The notes: generated by a model from the letters alone, not told the origin. DNA of 64,000 bases from Streptomyces sp. NBC_00775 (GCF_036347135.1 NZ_CP108938.1:10664001-10728000); one strand, 5' to 3'; positions 53,707 through 62,954 are shown, numbered from the stretch's first letter. A program made the numbers and translations.

Positions 53707-53750
53707 CTCTCCTAAAGCGGGTGTTGCAGGTTCGAATCCTGCCGGGGGCA
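53707..53750 (+). repeat. 3' half of a tRNA-Arg(CCU): attachment-site scar
   Basis: The sequence contains an anticodon loop CTCCTAA with CCT at 53711-53713, a complete T arm (GCAGG-TTCGAAT-CCTGC, 53726-53742) and the 3' acceptor strand CGGGGGC plus discriminator A. The upstream part does not pair: only two of five anticodon-stem pairs form and no D arm or 5' acceptor exists. So it is a tRNA 3' end duplicated by site-specific integration, not a working tRNA. Confidence 0.75.
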
Positions 53751-53754
53751 CAAC

Positions 53755-54106
53755 GCGTTACGCCGCTGACCTGGGGTTTCTCCCCCGGGGAGGCGTTCCA
53801 TTCGGCCTCGGACTCCTCGTCCGGCCGTTTGCGTGAGCCGTGCGTGAGCGGACGGAGAGTTGATCTCCGAAGTGTCTCCCAACGGAGCAGCATCATCCGG
53901 CACGGACTCCACACCGGGCTTCTCCGTGTCATGGGGCTCTTGCTCCGCTTCGAGAGCGGTGTTCTCGCGGTAGCGCGGGCGCGCGGTGCGAGCCGGGCTG
54001 CGGCCTCAGCGATGGCGAGATCAGCCTCGGGGAACAGGCTCGTGTACGTGTCGGCCGTGATGGTGATCGAGGAGTGGCCGAGCGTCTCCTGGATGTCCTT
54101 CAGGTC
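53755..54106 (-). pseudogene. Tyrosine-recombinase integrase C-terminal remnant
   Basis: The minus-strand frame begins abruptly with ADLKDIQETLGHSSITITAD and TYTSLFPEADLAIAEAAARL, the box II region of phage-type integrases with the catalytic His and Tyr of LGHSS and DTYTSL. The upstream catalytic Arg region is gone: at 54107 the sequence switches to a different gene on the opposite strand. It points to the tRNA 3' fragment, the standard int-att arrangement of actinobacterial integrative elements. Confidence 0.75.
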
Positions 54107-54387
54107 GGCTCTCCGAGCTGACCACCAACGCGATCGTCCACGCACTGCCTCCAGCAGTGCTGCGGCTGTCCATGCCAGAGACCGGCAGCCGCCGCGCCCT
54201 CCGCATCGAGGTCACCGACGCGGGGCCGGTGCCCCAACGGCGCACGTCGCCGGACGGCCCCCACCCCGCCGAACACAAGGAGAACGGTCGCGGGAGTGGC
54301 ATCGTCGCGACCCTCTCCACACGCCACGGAATATCCCGCCGCCCCGAGAGGACCACCCGATGGGCCGATCTCAACATGGAGACCTGA
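54107..54387 (+). pseudogene. HATPase_c regulatory protein, 5'-truncated
   Basis: Open frame LSELTTNAIVHALPPAVLRL...RIEVTDAG...ENGRGSGIVATLSTRHG ends at 54387. This is the N-box to G-box of a GHKL single-domain ATPase without its N-terminus. The break coincides with the integrase break at about 54107, so one deletion removed both the start of this gene and the rest of the integrated element. Confidence 0.65.
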
Positions 54388-54547
54388 CCACCCGCGGCGC
54401 AGCAGCCGCACATCCCTGAGGGGACGTCGCGGCCGGCACGAACCCCAGCGTGCACCGCTGCGGCCTTCCATCAGGCTGAGCCAGCGGCAGCGCGGTGTGG
54501 CGGCTCCGATGTTCCTGGTTGCGGAGTCGCCGAGGAGCTGGATTCGA

Positions 54548-54703
54548 TCAGTGACGGCCTGGTGGAGATGGCGTACTTGGCCGGCTCGGCAATCGGCCTG
54601 GCCACCACCGCCCTCCTGGATGCCGGTCGTACGCGGTGAGTTCTTCGCCGACCGGGGCGTAGTTGCCCGCCTGGTGGGGCCGGGCCTGTTGTGCGGAGGT
54701 CAT
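54548..54703 (-). pseudogene. Carotenoid oxygenase N-terminal remnant
   Basis: A start codon at 54703 overlaps the membrane-protein stop (ATGA). The first residues, including GNYAPVGEELTAYD, resemble the start of RPE65-type carotenoid cleavage dioxygenases (NYAPVxEELTAYDLPV). After that the frame runs into unrelated Arg/Pro text. It looks like a gene cut after about 27 codons. Confidence 0.5.
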
Positions 54704-55254
54704 CGGGCACCGGCCTTGGCCTGGACGTGGGCGACGTAGCGGACGGTGAAAATCATCGGGAGGGCGAAGCCGGCGACCTGGATGAGCGTGGCGGGGGTCG
54801 AGTGGGCGTTTCCGGCGTGCGCCAGGACGGCGAGCACGACAGCGGTCAGGGCGAAGGCCGCGGTCCACACGGCGGTGATGATGACGTTGGTCTGGATGAA
54901 CGGCTTGAGCCCCCAGACCTCGCGCGGGGTGGTGCGCTTGGCGATGCCCAGCGTGAACGGCTTGCCGATGGCCAGTGAGACCCCGGCGATGACCGCCAGT
55001 GTGCCCGCCGACAGCGCCGCCGAGTAGTCGTGCACACCCGAGTCCGGGTTGGTGAAGGCGATGACGGCCAGCACGGCGAAGAAGACCGCGGAGCCGGTCT
55101 CGATGATCAGCGCGTCGAATCCGGCACCTGCCCGTATCTGCTGGACGATCACTGCCACTGCGACCACCAGGGCGGCCAGCGCCGCCCACTGCCAGTCCCC
55201 CGAGGGCAGCGCGGCGAAGACGATCCAGGGGAGGAAGGTGCGCAGGTAGGACAT
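54700..55254 (-). CDS. Integral membrane protein of unknown function
   Basis: 184 residues from the ATG at 55254; about five hydrophobic helices. No domain I recognise. It is divergent from a PadR-type regulator with palindromes in the shared promoter, and translationally coupled to the truncated carotenoid-oxygenase gene, so it may once have served a membrane-linked carotenoid or retinoid function. Confidence 0.7.
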   Translation of the reverse strand: MSYLRTFLPWIVFAALPSGDWQWAALAALVVAVAVIVQQIRAGAGFDALIIETGSAVFFAVLAVIAFTNPDSGVHDYSAALSAGTLAVIAGVSLAIGKPFTLGIAKRTTPREVWGLKPFIQTNVIITAVWTAAFALTAVVLAVLAHAGNAHSTPATLIQVAGFALPMIFTVRYVAHVQAKAGAR

Positions 55255-55282
55255 GTGGGTCTCCGCTTCAGCGTTTCCATTT

Positions 55283-55321
55283 CGACATGTGAAAACTAGA
55301 AGGTCCAATGCTGACATGTCA
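55283..55321. promoter_or_regulatory. Paired palindromes in the padR/membrane-protein promoter
   Basis: CGACATGTGA (55283-55292) and the perfect palindrome TGACATGTCA (55312-55321) lie 29 bases apart in the 91-base divergent region. They are the likely PadR operator sites. Confidence 0.6.
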
Positions 55322-55345
55322 ATAGTGGAATGTAGACTGAGGGGC

Positions 55346-55858
55346 ATGAGTCTTCGACACGCGCTGCTCGGGCTGCTCTCCGAGCGTCCCGCCAGCGGCT
55401 ACGACCTGCTGAAACTCTTCGAGACGTCGCTGGCCACCGCCTGGCCGGCGACCCAGAGTCAGATCTACACCGAGCTGACCAAGCTGGCGGGCACAGGGCT
55501 GATCAACGTGGCGGCCGAGGGTCCGCGAGGCCGCAAGGAGTACGCCCTCACCGACGAGGGGCTGGCCGAACTGCGGCACTGGCTGACCGAGACCAAGCCG
55601 CAGCGGAACACCCGCAGCGACATTCTCCTGCGGGTGTTCTTTCTCGGGGTACTGACGCCCGAGCAGGCACGCGGCTACCTCACCGAGCTCATCGAGCTGT
55701 CCGATCAGGGGTACCAGGGTCTGCGCCGGCTGGAGGAGTCCGTCGACTGGGATGACGACAGTCTTTCGGTCTACGGCCGGATCGCCCTGGAGTACGGCCT
55801 GCGGTTCAACGCCATGCGCCGCGAGTGGGCCGAGTGGGCGGCCGGCCAGATCACCTGA
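55346..55858 (+). CDS. PadR-family transcriptional regulator
   Basis: 170 residues from the ATG at 55346. HALLGLLSERPASGYDLLKLF and TQSQIYTELTKLAGTGLINVAAEGPRGRKEYALTDEG form the PadR winged HTH, with a C-terminal helical Vir-like dimerisation domain. It likely represses itself and the divergent membrane-protein gene. Confidence 0.92.
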   Translation: MSLRHALLGLLSERPASGYDLLKLFETSLATAWPATQSQIYTELTKLAGTGLINVAAEGPRGRKEYALTDEGLAELRHWLTETKPQRNTRSDILLRVFFLGVLTPEQARGYLTELIELSDQGYQGLRRLEESVDWDDDSLSVYGRIALEYGLRFNAMRREWAEWAAGQIT

Positions 55859-56126
55859 CGGCCGGCGGACCGGGGATCGCGTACGGGCCGAGTGATCGCC
55901 ATCGTTCAGCGATCACTCCCGCTCCTTCGCGGAGTTCACGGCATGCGCAGTCGGGGTCCTGCTGGACGTCGACCACCGGGTTTGCCGAACTGCTGGTGAC
56001 GCCGCCACGCCAATCCGACGGATAACGCCCCAGTGGTAACGAAGGGTTAGCTGACACCACATACGGTTGATCGGGTGCGAAAGGCTCCTCATGGCGGATG
56101 AAATGGCCTAGATTATTCCGATTAGT

Positions 56127-59100
56127 ATGAGATGGACGTGTGTGGATCGCTGCAGGTCCACATCCGATCACATGCGGTCCAGCGGGTACCCATGCGGTGA
56201 GCGGAGGCGACAGTCGGCAGTGGTGAATACCAGAGGCGGCGAAGCGGACAACACCGGCCCGTCCATACCCCACGTCCCCCATCCGCTGCACCAACCGCAG
56301 GGCCTGCGGACCATACAGACCGTACGGCCCTTGAAGCGACACCGCGTGCGGATGCGGCTGCTCGACGCCGTGGACGAGGATCGGCGCGATGTTGAAGTGC
56401 TGCTGACCGCGCTCCAGCAGGTGGTAGCCGAGGTGCACGGCCTGGGCGGCATGGTGCATCTCCCGGGTGGCGGCATGAGCGGCATCCTCTACCTGGTCGC
56501 CGACAGTGGCCTGCCGGAGTCGATGACCCGGCCCTGGCTGATCATCCCGGCACGGGGAACTGCGCCGCCCAGCGGGGCCGCCCGCAACGACACCACCACC
56601 TGGCAGCGCGACCTGGCCCCGCCCGACCCGGTGCCAGGCCGGGACCCGGCCGCCCTGTGGCCTTCCCGACTCCCCGCCGGCATCGGTCACCTGGCCGTCC
56701 CCATTCCGAGCCTTGGCCGGCGACGCGGCGCGCTCTCCGTTCTCTTCGCCCCGGGCGCCGAGCCCGACGCGTCGGAGCGCGCGTTTCTGAACGAGGTGGC
56801 GGCCTGGATGTCCAGGAGGCTCAAGTCGTCCGGGATCCTCAATCCGTCCCCCACCCTGCTGCGCGCCTTGGAGAACGGGCCGGAACCGCGGGAGGCCGCC
56901 CCCCTGTGCGACGCGGAAGGGACGCCCTCCGTCACGTACACCTGGGACCTGCTCACCGGCGAGCTGACCTCCGACCGGCCCGTCGTGGAGGTGCTGACCG
57001 GCATCGATCCGGAGGTGATGAGCGGCGGCATCGAGGCGTGGGCGGCGCTGATCCACCCGGACGACCTGCCAGCGGCGGTAGCCGGCTTCGACACGGGCAT
57101 CCAGCTGCGCGGCGGCTTCCAGAACGAGTACCGGATCCGGCGCCAGGACGGCACGTACCTCTGGATCGAGGCCCGTGCCCGGACGATCACGGACGAAGAG
57201 GGGACGCCGGTGAAGGTGATCGGCACCCTCCGGGACAGCAGCGAAACGCATACCGCCGCCGAGTCGGTGGGGCGGGCGCTGCGACACATGAGCGACGGCT
57301 TCGTCTCCCTGGACACGGACTGGCGCATCGGATTTCTCAATCAGGCCGCCGAGCGGCTCTTCGGCGCCGCGGCAGATGTGGCCGGAGCCCTGCTCTGGGA
57401 CATTCCCGCGGTACGTGCCGTACCGGGGCTGGAGCAACGGTGCCGGGCCACGGCTGCCGAGGGCCAGCCGGCCGGATTCGACGTACCGGGGCCGGACGGG
57501 ACGTCCTGGTACCACCTGCGGCTGGTGCCGGTGCCGGAAGGCCTCACGCTCTACATCACCGACACCACCGAGCGGCATCTGCTGGAGGCCGAGCGGGCCG
57601 CCGCGGAGCGGGCGGCCGCGGAGCGGGCCGCCCTGGTGCAGCGGATCACGCGGGAGCTGGCCGAGGCTGTATCGGCCCAGGATGTGATCGCAGCGGTGGC
57701 CGACGGGGTGATGACACCCCTCGGGGCCACCGGACTCATCATGCTCGGCGTGGTCGGCGACCGGCTGACCGTGGTCGGCTCCCGAGGATATTCGGAGCGC
57801 TGCACCCGACTGCTGGACGGGCAGTGGACAGTGCGGGACACCACGAGCCCGGTGGGGGACGCCCTGCGCACCCGTACCCCCCTCTGCATCTCCTCCCCGG
57901 AGGAGTTCCTGAAGCGTTACCCGGGGACCGAGACCCTGATCCGGGAGGGCGGCAAGGAGGCGTGGGTCTTTCTGCCGCTGGCCGTATCGGGGCGTGGGAT
58001 CGGCGCGGCGGTGATCGGCTTCGGCCGACCGCGGGTGCTGGACGATGACGAACGAACGCTGCTGACCGCGCTCAGCGGACTGATCGCGCAGGCCCTGGAG
58101 CGGGCCGGGCTCTACGACGAGGCGACGACCCGGGCCCGTACGCTCCAGCGCGGCCTGCTGCCGCAGGCGCTGCCCAAGCTGCCCGAGGTGACGGTGGCGG
58201 CGCGCTACCAGTCGGCCAAGCAGGGAGCCGACGTCGGCGGCGACTGGTACGACGTGATCCCGCTCTCCGCGGCCCGGGTGGCGCTGGTGATCGGCGACGT
58301 CATGGGCCACGGCATGGCCGAGGCCGCCACCATGGGCAGGCTCCGCACGGCCGTCCGCACCCTCTCGGAGCTGGAGCTGCCGCCCGACGAAATCCTCGGC
58401 CACCTCAACGACATCGTCGGCGAGCTGGGCACCGATGCCTTCGTAACCTGCCTGTACGGCATCTACGACCCGGTGACCCGGCATCTGTCGTACGCCAGCG
58501 CCGGTCAGCCGCCCCCGGCGGTGGCCCACCCCGACGGCACCGTCACCTTCCTGTCCATGACCCCGGACCCGCCACTGGGGGTGGCCGCTCCGCCCTTCGA
58601 AACCCTCGAGACCCTACTGCCCGCCGACAGCCTGCTCGCCCTCTACAGCGACGGCCTGGTCGTGAGCAAGGACAGGGATGTCGCCACCGGCATGAGCCGC
58701 CTCGCTGAGCTCCTCTTTCAGTCCGTGAACGCGACGCCGACCTCCCCGGCGGACGCGTCCGACCTGGACGCCCTCTGCGCCACCCTCACCTCCGCTCTCC
58801 TCCCCGCCCACGGCGCGCTGATAGACGACGCCGCCCTGCTGCTGGCCCGCACCCACCCGCTGGACGCGGAGAACGTCGCCGAGTGGCCGTTGCCGGAGGA
58901 CCCGGTGGCGGCGGGCCAGGCCCGGGAGCTGGTCCGCGCCCAGCTCACCGACTGGGGCCTGGCCGATGAGGACCTGATCATGACCACCGAACTCGTGGTC
59001 AGCGAGCTGGTCGGGAACGTCGTCCGGCACGCCTGCGGCCCCATCCGGCTGCGCATGCTCCGCAGCCGCGCACTGATCTGCGAGGTCTCCGACGCCAGCC

Positions 59101-59261
59101 TGACCACGCCGCACATCCGCCACGCCTCCGCCACCGACGAGGGCGGCCGCGGCCTCCAGCTCATCTCCGCACTCTGCCAGCGCTGGGGCACCCGCCACAC
59201 CCGCACCGGCAAGTCCATCTGGACCGAACAGCCCCTCCCACCGCCGCGGTTTGAAATTTAA
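56127..59261 (+). CDS. Multi-domain sensor PP2C phosphatase (GAF-PAS-PAS-GAF-SpoIIE-HATPase)
   Basis: Up to 1044 residues. The ATG at 56127 has no clear ribosome site; a GTG near 56223 or an ATG at 56352 may be the real start. A GAF-like N-terminal region is followed by two PAS domains (about 275-385 and 390-480), a helical linker rich in Ala-Glu-Arg, a GAF domain (about 500-665), a PP2C/SpoIIE phosphatase domain with GADVGGDWYD and GDVMGHG (about 690-900) and a C-terminal HATPase_c kinase-like domain with ELVVSELVGNVVRHA and DEGGRGLQLI. Such proteins control sigma-factor partner switching in Streptomyces, combining phosphatase and anti-sigma kinase in one chain. Signal unknown. Confidence 0.88.
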   Translation: MRWTCVDRCRSTSDHMRSSGYPCGERRRQSAVVNTRGGEADNTGPSIPHVPHPLHQPQGLRTIQTVRPLKRHRVRMRLLDAVDEDRRDVEVLLTALQQVVAEVHGLGGMVHLPGGGMSGILYLVADSGLPESMTRPWLIIPARGTAPPSGAARNDTTTWQRDLAPPDPVPGRDPAALWPSRLPAGIGHLAVPIPSLGRRRGALSVLFAPGAEPDASERAFLNEVAAWMSRRLKSSGILNPSPTLLRALENGPEPREAAPLCDAEGTPSVTYTWDLLTGELTSDRPVVEVLTGIDPEVMSGGIEAWAALIHPDDLPAAVAGFDTGIQLRGGFQNEYRIRRQDGTYLWIEARARTITDEEGTPVKVIGTLRDSSETHTAAESVGRALRHMSDGFVSLDTDWRIGFLNQAAERLFGAAADVAGALLWDIPAVRAVPGLEQRCRATAAEGQPAGFDVPGPDGTSWYHLRLVPVPEGLTLYITDTTERHLLEAERAAAERAAAERAALVQRITRELAEAVSAQDVIAAVADGVMTPLGATGLIMLGVVGDRLTVVGSRGYSERCTRLLDGQWTVRDTTSPVGDALRTRTPLCISSPEEFLKRYPGTETLIREGGKEAWVFLPLAVSGRGIGAAVIGFGRPRVLDDDERTLLTALSGLIAQALERAGLYDEATTRARTLQRGLLPQALPKLPEVTVAARYQSAKQGADVGGDWYDVIPLSAARVALVIGDVMGHGMAEAATMGRLRTAVRTLSELELPPDEILGHLNDIVGELGTDAFVTCLYGIYDPVTRHLSYASAGQPPPAVAHPDGTVTFLSMTPDPPLGVAAPPFETLETLLPADSLLALYSDGLVVSKDRDVATGMSRLAELLFQSVNATPTSPADASDLDALCATLTSALLPAHGALIDDAALLLARTHPLDAENVAEWPLPEDPVAAGQARELVRAQLTDWGLADEDLIMTTELVVSELVGNVVRHACGPIRLRMLRSRALICEVSDASLTTPHIRHASATDEGGRGLQLISALCQRWGTRHTRTGKSIWTEQPLPPPRFEI

Positions 59262-59377
59262 GAAGCCGTATCTCAACCGAACATGATCGTTTGATTCTTG
59301 CTGGTCAGGCATGGTTTCGCTCGGGGTGAGGGAGGGATGCGGCGTCTTGTGTCCGCTTCGTGGTCGAGGGGTGCTCG

Positions 59378-59530
59378 GTGGCGTCGGTGCTGGGAATGCT
59401 CGAGGAGCGGGAGGCGGCTGCCCGTGTGCGGGTGGAGGGTCTGTGGGAGGAAGCCGCACGGCTGGCCGGGGTGTTGGAGGCCGCGGAGATCGAGCTGGAC
59501 CGGCGGGATCGCTGTCGGCGACCTGCGTGA
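59378..59530 (+). pseudogene. Small coiled-coil protein remnant
   Basis: A 50-codon frame (VASVLGMLEEREAAARVRVE, then WEEAARLAGVLEAAEIELD) ends at a TGA at 59528. Heptad-like Glu/Ala/Leu text of this kind occurs in small proteins next to mobile elements in Streptomyces. No ribosome site; probably a leftover. Confidence 0.4.
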
Positions 59531-59542
59531 CCTGGGCGTCCG

Positions 59543-60730
59543 ATGAACGACTTCCGGCTCGCACCGCCACGGCCCCCCATATGGAGAGGTAAGTGGAAGG
59601 CTTGGGGCATGGCCCTTCGATCACGGCTGGACTTGCGGCGCTCCTGGCGGCCGGGTCACGCACCCGCGCTGGTCGTGATCCCAGTGGGGCTGATCGTCAC
59701 GGTCTGTGTCGTCGATGTGCTGGCTCCGCCGCACATCCACCTCGGTCCGCTGCTGGTGGCGGCACCCGCGATCACGGTGGCGTTCGCCGGTGCCCGCGTG
59801 ACGGCGCTGATGGGAGCTCTCGCGGTGGCGGCCCAGGTGCTGATCGGCGCGCTCAGAGGGGTCCTGCCCACCGCCAACATTCAGGCCCAGATCGCCGCCC
59901 TGATCGTCGTCTCCATCGTCTGTGTCACCGCCTGCGTGGTGCGGGACCGGCGCGAGCAGCAGTTGCACCGGGTGCGGTCGGTGGCCGAGGCAGCACAGAG
60001 TGTGCTCTTGCAGCCGCTGCCCGCACACGCCGGCCCGCTGCGGATCGCCGGCATGTACCTCCCCGCCGAGGAAGAGGCCGACCTGGGCGGAGACCTCTAC
60101 GCGGCCGCACGGACCGCCCACCACAGCACCCGGCTCCTCATCGGCGATGTACGCGGCAACGGCCTGGCCGCGATCAACAACGCCGCCCTGCTGCTCGGCG
60201 CCTTCCGCGCAGCCGCCCATCGGCAGGCCACCCTTCCCCGCCTCGCCGTCCACCTAGACGCCGCGTTCCGCTGGGACACCAGCCAGTGGCGACCACAGGC
60301 AGAGCAGGACACCAACGAGGACTTCGCCACCGCCACGCTGCTCGACATCCCCGACAAGCATCCGGTCGTTCACCTCATCACCTGCGGCCACCCACCCCCG
60401 CTCGTCCTGCGGGGGGATCACCTCACCCCACTCATGGCCGAGGCCAGCCACCTCCCGATCGGATTCGGCGGGGTCTTCGGCATCGACGCCTACAGCGTCC
60501 AGACCTTCCCGTTCGAGGTCGGCGACCTCCTGCTCCTCTACACAGACGGCGTCATCGAAGCACGCAATTCCGACGGACTCTTCTACCCCTTCACCGAACG
60601 GGCGCCACAGTGGACCAAGGACGACCCCGACGAACTGCTGCGCCACCTCCAGGACGACCTGCTGGCCCACGTCCACGGACACCTCAACGACGACGCGGCC
60701 GTCGTCGCGATCCGCCGCCTGGCGGACTGA
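59543..60730 (+). CDS. Membrane-anchored PP2C/SpoIIE-family phosphatase
   Basis: 395 residues from 59543; an ATG at 59609 gives 373. About four TM helices in residues 40-150, then a linker and a PP2C/SpoIIE domain: ADLGGDLY and IGDVRGNG hold the metal-binding Asp residues, ITCGHPPPLVL and LLLYTDGVIEARN follow. It should dephosphorylate an anti-anti-sigma factor at the membrane. It follows the large phosphatase gene in the same direction but is probably separately expressed. Confidence 0.88.
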   Translation: MNDFRLAPPRPPIWRGKWKAWGMALRSRLDLRRSWRPGHAPALVVIPVGLIVTVCVVDVLAPPHIHLGPLLVAAPAITVAFAGARVTALMGALAVAAQVLIGALRGVLPTANIQAQIAALIVVSIVCVTACVVRDRREQQLHRVRSVAEAAQSVLLQPLPAHAGPLRIAGMYLPAEEEADLGGDLYAAARTAHHSTRLLIGDVRGNGLAAINNAALLLGAFRAAAHRQATLPRLAVHLDAAFRWDTSQWRPQAEQDTNEDFATATLLDIPDKHPVVHLITCGHPPPLVLRGDHLTPLMAEASHLPIGFGGVFGIDAYSVQTFPFEVGDLLLLYTDGVIEARNSDGLFYPFTERAPQWTKDDPDELLRHLQDDLLAHVHGHLNDDAAVVAIRRLAD

Positions 60731-60952
60731 TCCCCGGCCACCTGGGCCGACGGCGTGGTCAACAGACTCCGTCCATCCTCGGCCTGGCCACGGATCCGGC
60801 TGAGATCCGTCGTCCCCGGCAGTGATGGCATGCGTCCTGCCCAGACCTGAGGGCGGCCTCGAACAGGGGGAGCAGGCCAGTGCGAGGCGGCCGGTGATTT
60901 CGTAGGCGAGAACGGACGGGGCCGGCGCCGACTCCGCGGTCAGTCCCGCTCG

Positions 60953-61132
60953 CGGTTCGACGTCGCCGCCCCGGAAGACCTGGCACGGCAGCTGCATCTG
61001 CTGTACGACGGCGCCGGGGTCTCGGCGCGGATGGACCGGGACCCGTCCGCGGCGACGACCGCCCGCGCGGCACCCGTGGCGCTGTTCGACGCTGCAGTCA
61101 AGGACAAGGAACTGGTCGACGCCGGGCAGTAA
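60953..61132 (+). pseudogene. TetR-family regulator C-terminal remnant
   Basis: The open frame with VAAPEDLARQLHLLYDGAGV followed by SARMDRDPSAATTARAAPVA and a TAA at 61130-61132 matches the C-terminal helices of TetR-type proteins (LxxLYDGA...ARAAVEALL). There is no HTH upstream. Confidence 0.55.
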
Positions 61133-61207
61133 TCCGGTGAGACGCCGAAGCCCCAGCTGAGGGCCAGCTCAACCGGGGCTCCCGAGGGGATTCATCCCGA
61201 TCCCGAA

Positions 61208-61389
61208 ACGCTGGGCGGTGAAAGCGCCGACGGATGGCTGACATCCGCCGCCTGGCCCGCGACCACGAGACCCTCGTGGCCCGCTCCGAATCCGTGATCC
61301 ACCTGGCCGTGACGGACCTGATGGCCCGCCGCCTCACCGGCGAAGTCACCGTCCCCTGGCGTGACCCGGCAACACCGGAGCCATCGTAA
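61208..61389 (+). pseudogene. IS5-family transposase C-terminal remnant
   Basis: RWAVKAPTDGWLTS followed, after a frameshift, by RRLARDHETLVARSESVIHL and MARRLTGE matches the end of IS5-family transposases (WVVERTFxWLxxxRRLARDYE...SExxIHxAxxxLMxRRL). It ends 75 bases before the intact IS element, with which it shares no obvious identity. Confidence 0.6.
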
Positions 61390-61464
61390 ATTCACGGATG
61401 AAACACCGAGAGAAGACCACCGCTACGCCTGGAGCCCTCCTTTGAGGAACAGGTCGGGCGCTTA

Positions 61465-62567
61465 CGGCCTCACCCACGATTGAGTTCGGGGCGTGCCGGC
61501 CTGGCGATTCGGCTGGTGGGTGATCAGCAGGCGGTGTCGCGGGCGAGGACGAGTTCGGTGCTGTGCTCGCGGTGGGTGGGTCGCTTGGCGGCCCGGTCGG
61601 AGATCAGGGCGGCGATGGCCCGCTGGGTCTCGGGGAAAGTCTCACGGCGGCCGGTGAATCGCCGCAGCGGGGCCCATTGCCGCAGCTCGGCGTTGGTGTG
61701 TTCGACGCAGATCCGGGCCGAGGACTGTCGGCGCCGGGCCTCGCGCCAGGCCCTCTTGTCGCCGTCACAGGCGTCCTCCTTGGGCTTCTTCGGCGGGGAG
61801 GTGACCTGGCCGGGGAACTCCTTGGCCAGGTCCTGGTAGCCGGAATCGACCTTCGCCTTCACGTCGGGACGGGCCCGGAACTGTTCGGCGATGCCTTCGG
61901 TGCGGACGGCGGTCTGGTCGTGCATCCGGCCGGGCCGTTCCACTCCGGAGTAGAGAAGGCGGCCCTGTCCGTCGCTGAACGTGGTGGTCTTGATGGTGTT
62001 CTGCTTGCGCTTGCCCGAGACGAACGCCCGGCGGCCGGGGCGACCCGTCTGCGGCCGGCGGACCTGGGTCTCCGCGCCGTCGAGCCGCAGCTCGATGTTC
62101 TCGGCCTCGGCATAGGCGAACACGTCCTCCAGCGTGCGCAGGCGCAGGCCGGGCCGGTCGGGGACGGCGAAACCACGCGCCGCGAGCAGGGGCCGGAGCT
62201 CGCGGATCGCCCTGCCGATGGTCGAGGAGCCGATGTCGTAGACCACGGCCAGCGCGTCCTGAGGCAGACCGGTACGCAGGTAGGCCAGCGTGATCACCAG
62301 CCGGTCGCAGAAGGCGAGTTCGTACTTCGGCCCCGCTCCGGCCTGACGGCGACGGTCGCGCCCGCGCCGGTCGTGACGCTCGCTCTCGCACCGCGATTCC
62401 CACCGGGGTTCGATCTCATCGAGCAACTCGCCGAAGTGTTGGCGCGTCACGCCGCAGAAGGCAGGATGAGACAAGGCCGCGCGGGCCCACTTCTTGATCA
62501 CACTCGAAGAACCCGCGCGGCCATCGTCATGTCACGGCCCTACACCGATCAATCGTGGGTGAGCTCG
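61465..62567 (-). mobile_element. Complete IS5-family element with terminal repeats and TTA target duplication
   Basis: 1103 bp. Imperfect 19-bp terminal inverted repeats (17 of 19 match): CGGCCTCACCCACGATTGA at 61465-61483, and CGAGCTCACCCACGATTGA read inward from 62567. The element is flanked by TTA at 61462-61464 and 62568-62570. One intact transposase gene fills it. A TNA-type 3-bp duplication is typical of some IS5-family subgroups. The preserved duplication indicates a recent insertion without later rearrangement. Confidence 0.88.
61524..62501 (-). CDS. IS5-family transposase (DDE_Tnp_4 type)
   Basis: 325 residues from a GTG at 62501. N-terminal HTH_4-like region (LAYLRTGLPQDALAVVYDIG, SSTIGRAIREL), then the DDE residues: Asp in LRLDGAETQVRRP, Asp in KVDSGYQDLAK, Glu in CVEHTNAELRQW. 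The frame is unbroken and bounded by matching inverted repeats, so the element may still be active. Confidence 0.92.
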   Translation of the reverse strand: MIKKWARAALSHPAFCGVTRQHFGELLDEIEPRWESRCESERHDRRGRDRRRQAGAGPKYELAFCDRLVITLAYLRTGLPQDALAVVYDIGSSTIGRAIRELRPLLAARGFAVPDRPGLRLRTLEDVFAYAEAENIELRLDGAETQVRRPQTGRPGRRAFVSGKRKQNTIKTTTFSDGQGRLLYSGVERPGRMHDQTAVRTEGIAEQFRARPDVKAKVDSGYQDLAKEFPGQVTSPPKKPKEDACDGDKRAWREARRRQSSARICVEHTNAELRQWAPLRRFTGRRETFPETQRAIAALISDRAAKRPTHREHSTELVLARDTAC

Positions 62568-62954
62568 TTAGAAGGCGCCTGGTGTGATCGTCGGCGCATC
62601 CCTCCTGACCTGGTGCTCCACGGACGCCGAGCGCGATGGATCGGCTCCTTCGACACGTATTCGACAGGGGGCGCCAACGTTCACTGGCTACGGCTGCTCC
62701 TGCCGGGTATCTGGCTGAGCATGTTTGCTCTGATCCATACCTCGCACAGCGCAGCAACCACGGTGTGGGCCTTCGTGGGAGCCATGCTCATCGTGCTGGC
62801 GGTGGGTTGGCACGTCCGGATGAATCTCACCTGGGGCGCGATCCAGAATCTTTCGGAGTTCGGCGGTCTGCGGATGTCGAGAACGTGCCACCGGCTCCGT
62901 CCCAGGGGCATCAGCGGCCACCACCGGCCGCACGAGGAAGAAGGAGAATCCAGC
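62568..62954. other. Segment between the IS element and the VOC gene
   Basis: About 390 bases. An open frame in phase with the VOC gene contains one strongly hydrophobic stretch (WLRLLLPGIWLSMFALI and VWAFVGAMLIVLAVGW), but the text around it has no family match and there is a clear ribosome site for the VOC start. It may be the residue of a small membrane protein cut by the IS element. Confidence 0.4.

Noticed and set aside
53707..53750. A functional tRNA-Arg(CCU) gene
   Set aside because: Only the anticodon loop, T arm and 3' acceptor strand exist; there is no D arm or 5' acceptor and the anticodon stem does not pair.
55851..58529. An 892-codon open frame on the minus strand opposite the large PP2C phosphatase gene
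   Set aside because: It is an antisense shadow of a GC-rich gene: the translation is rich in Arg, Gly, Gln and His without domains, whereas the plus strand shows clear PAS, GAF, SpoIIE and HATPase motifs.
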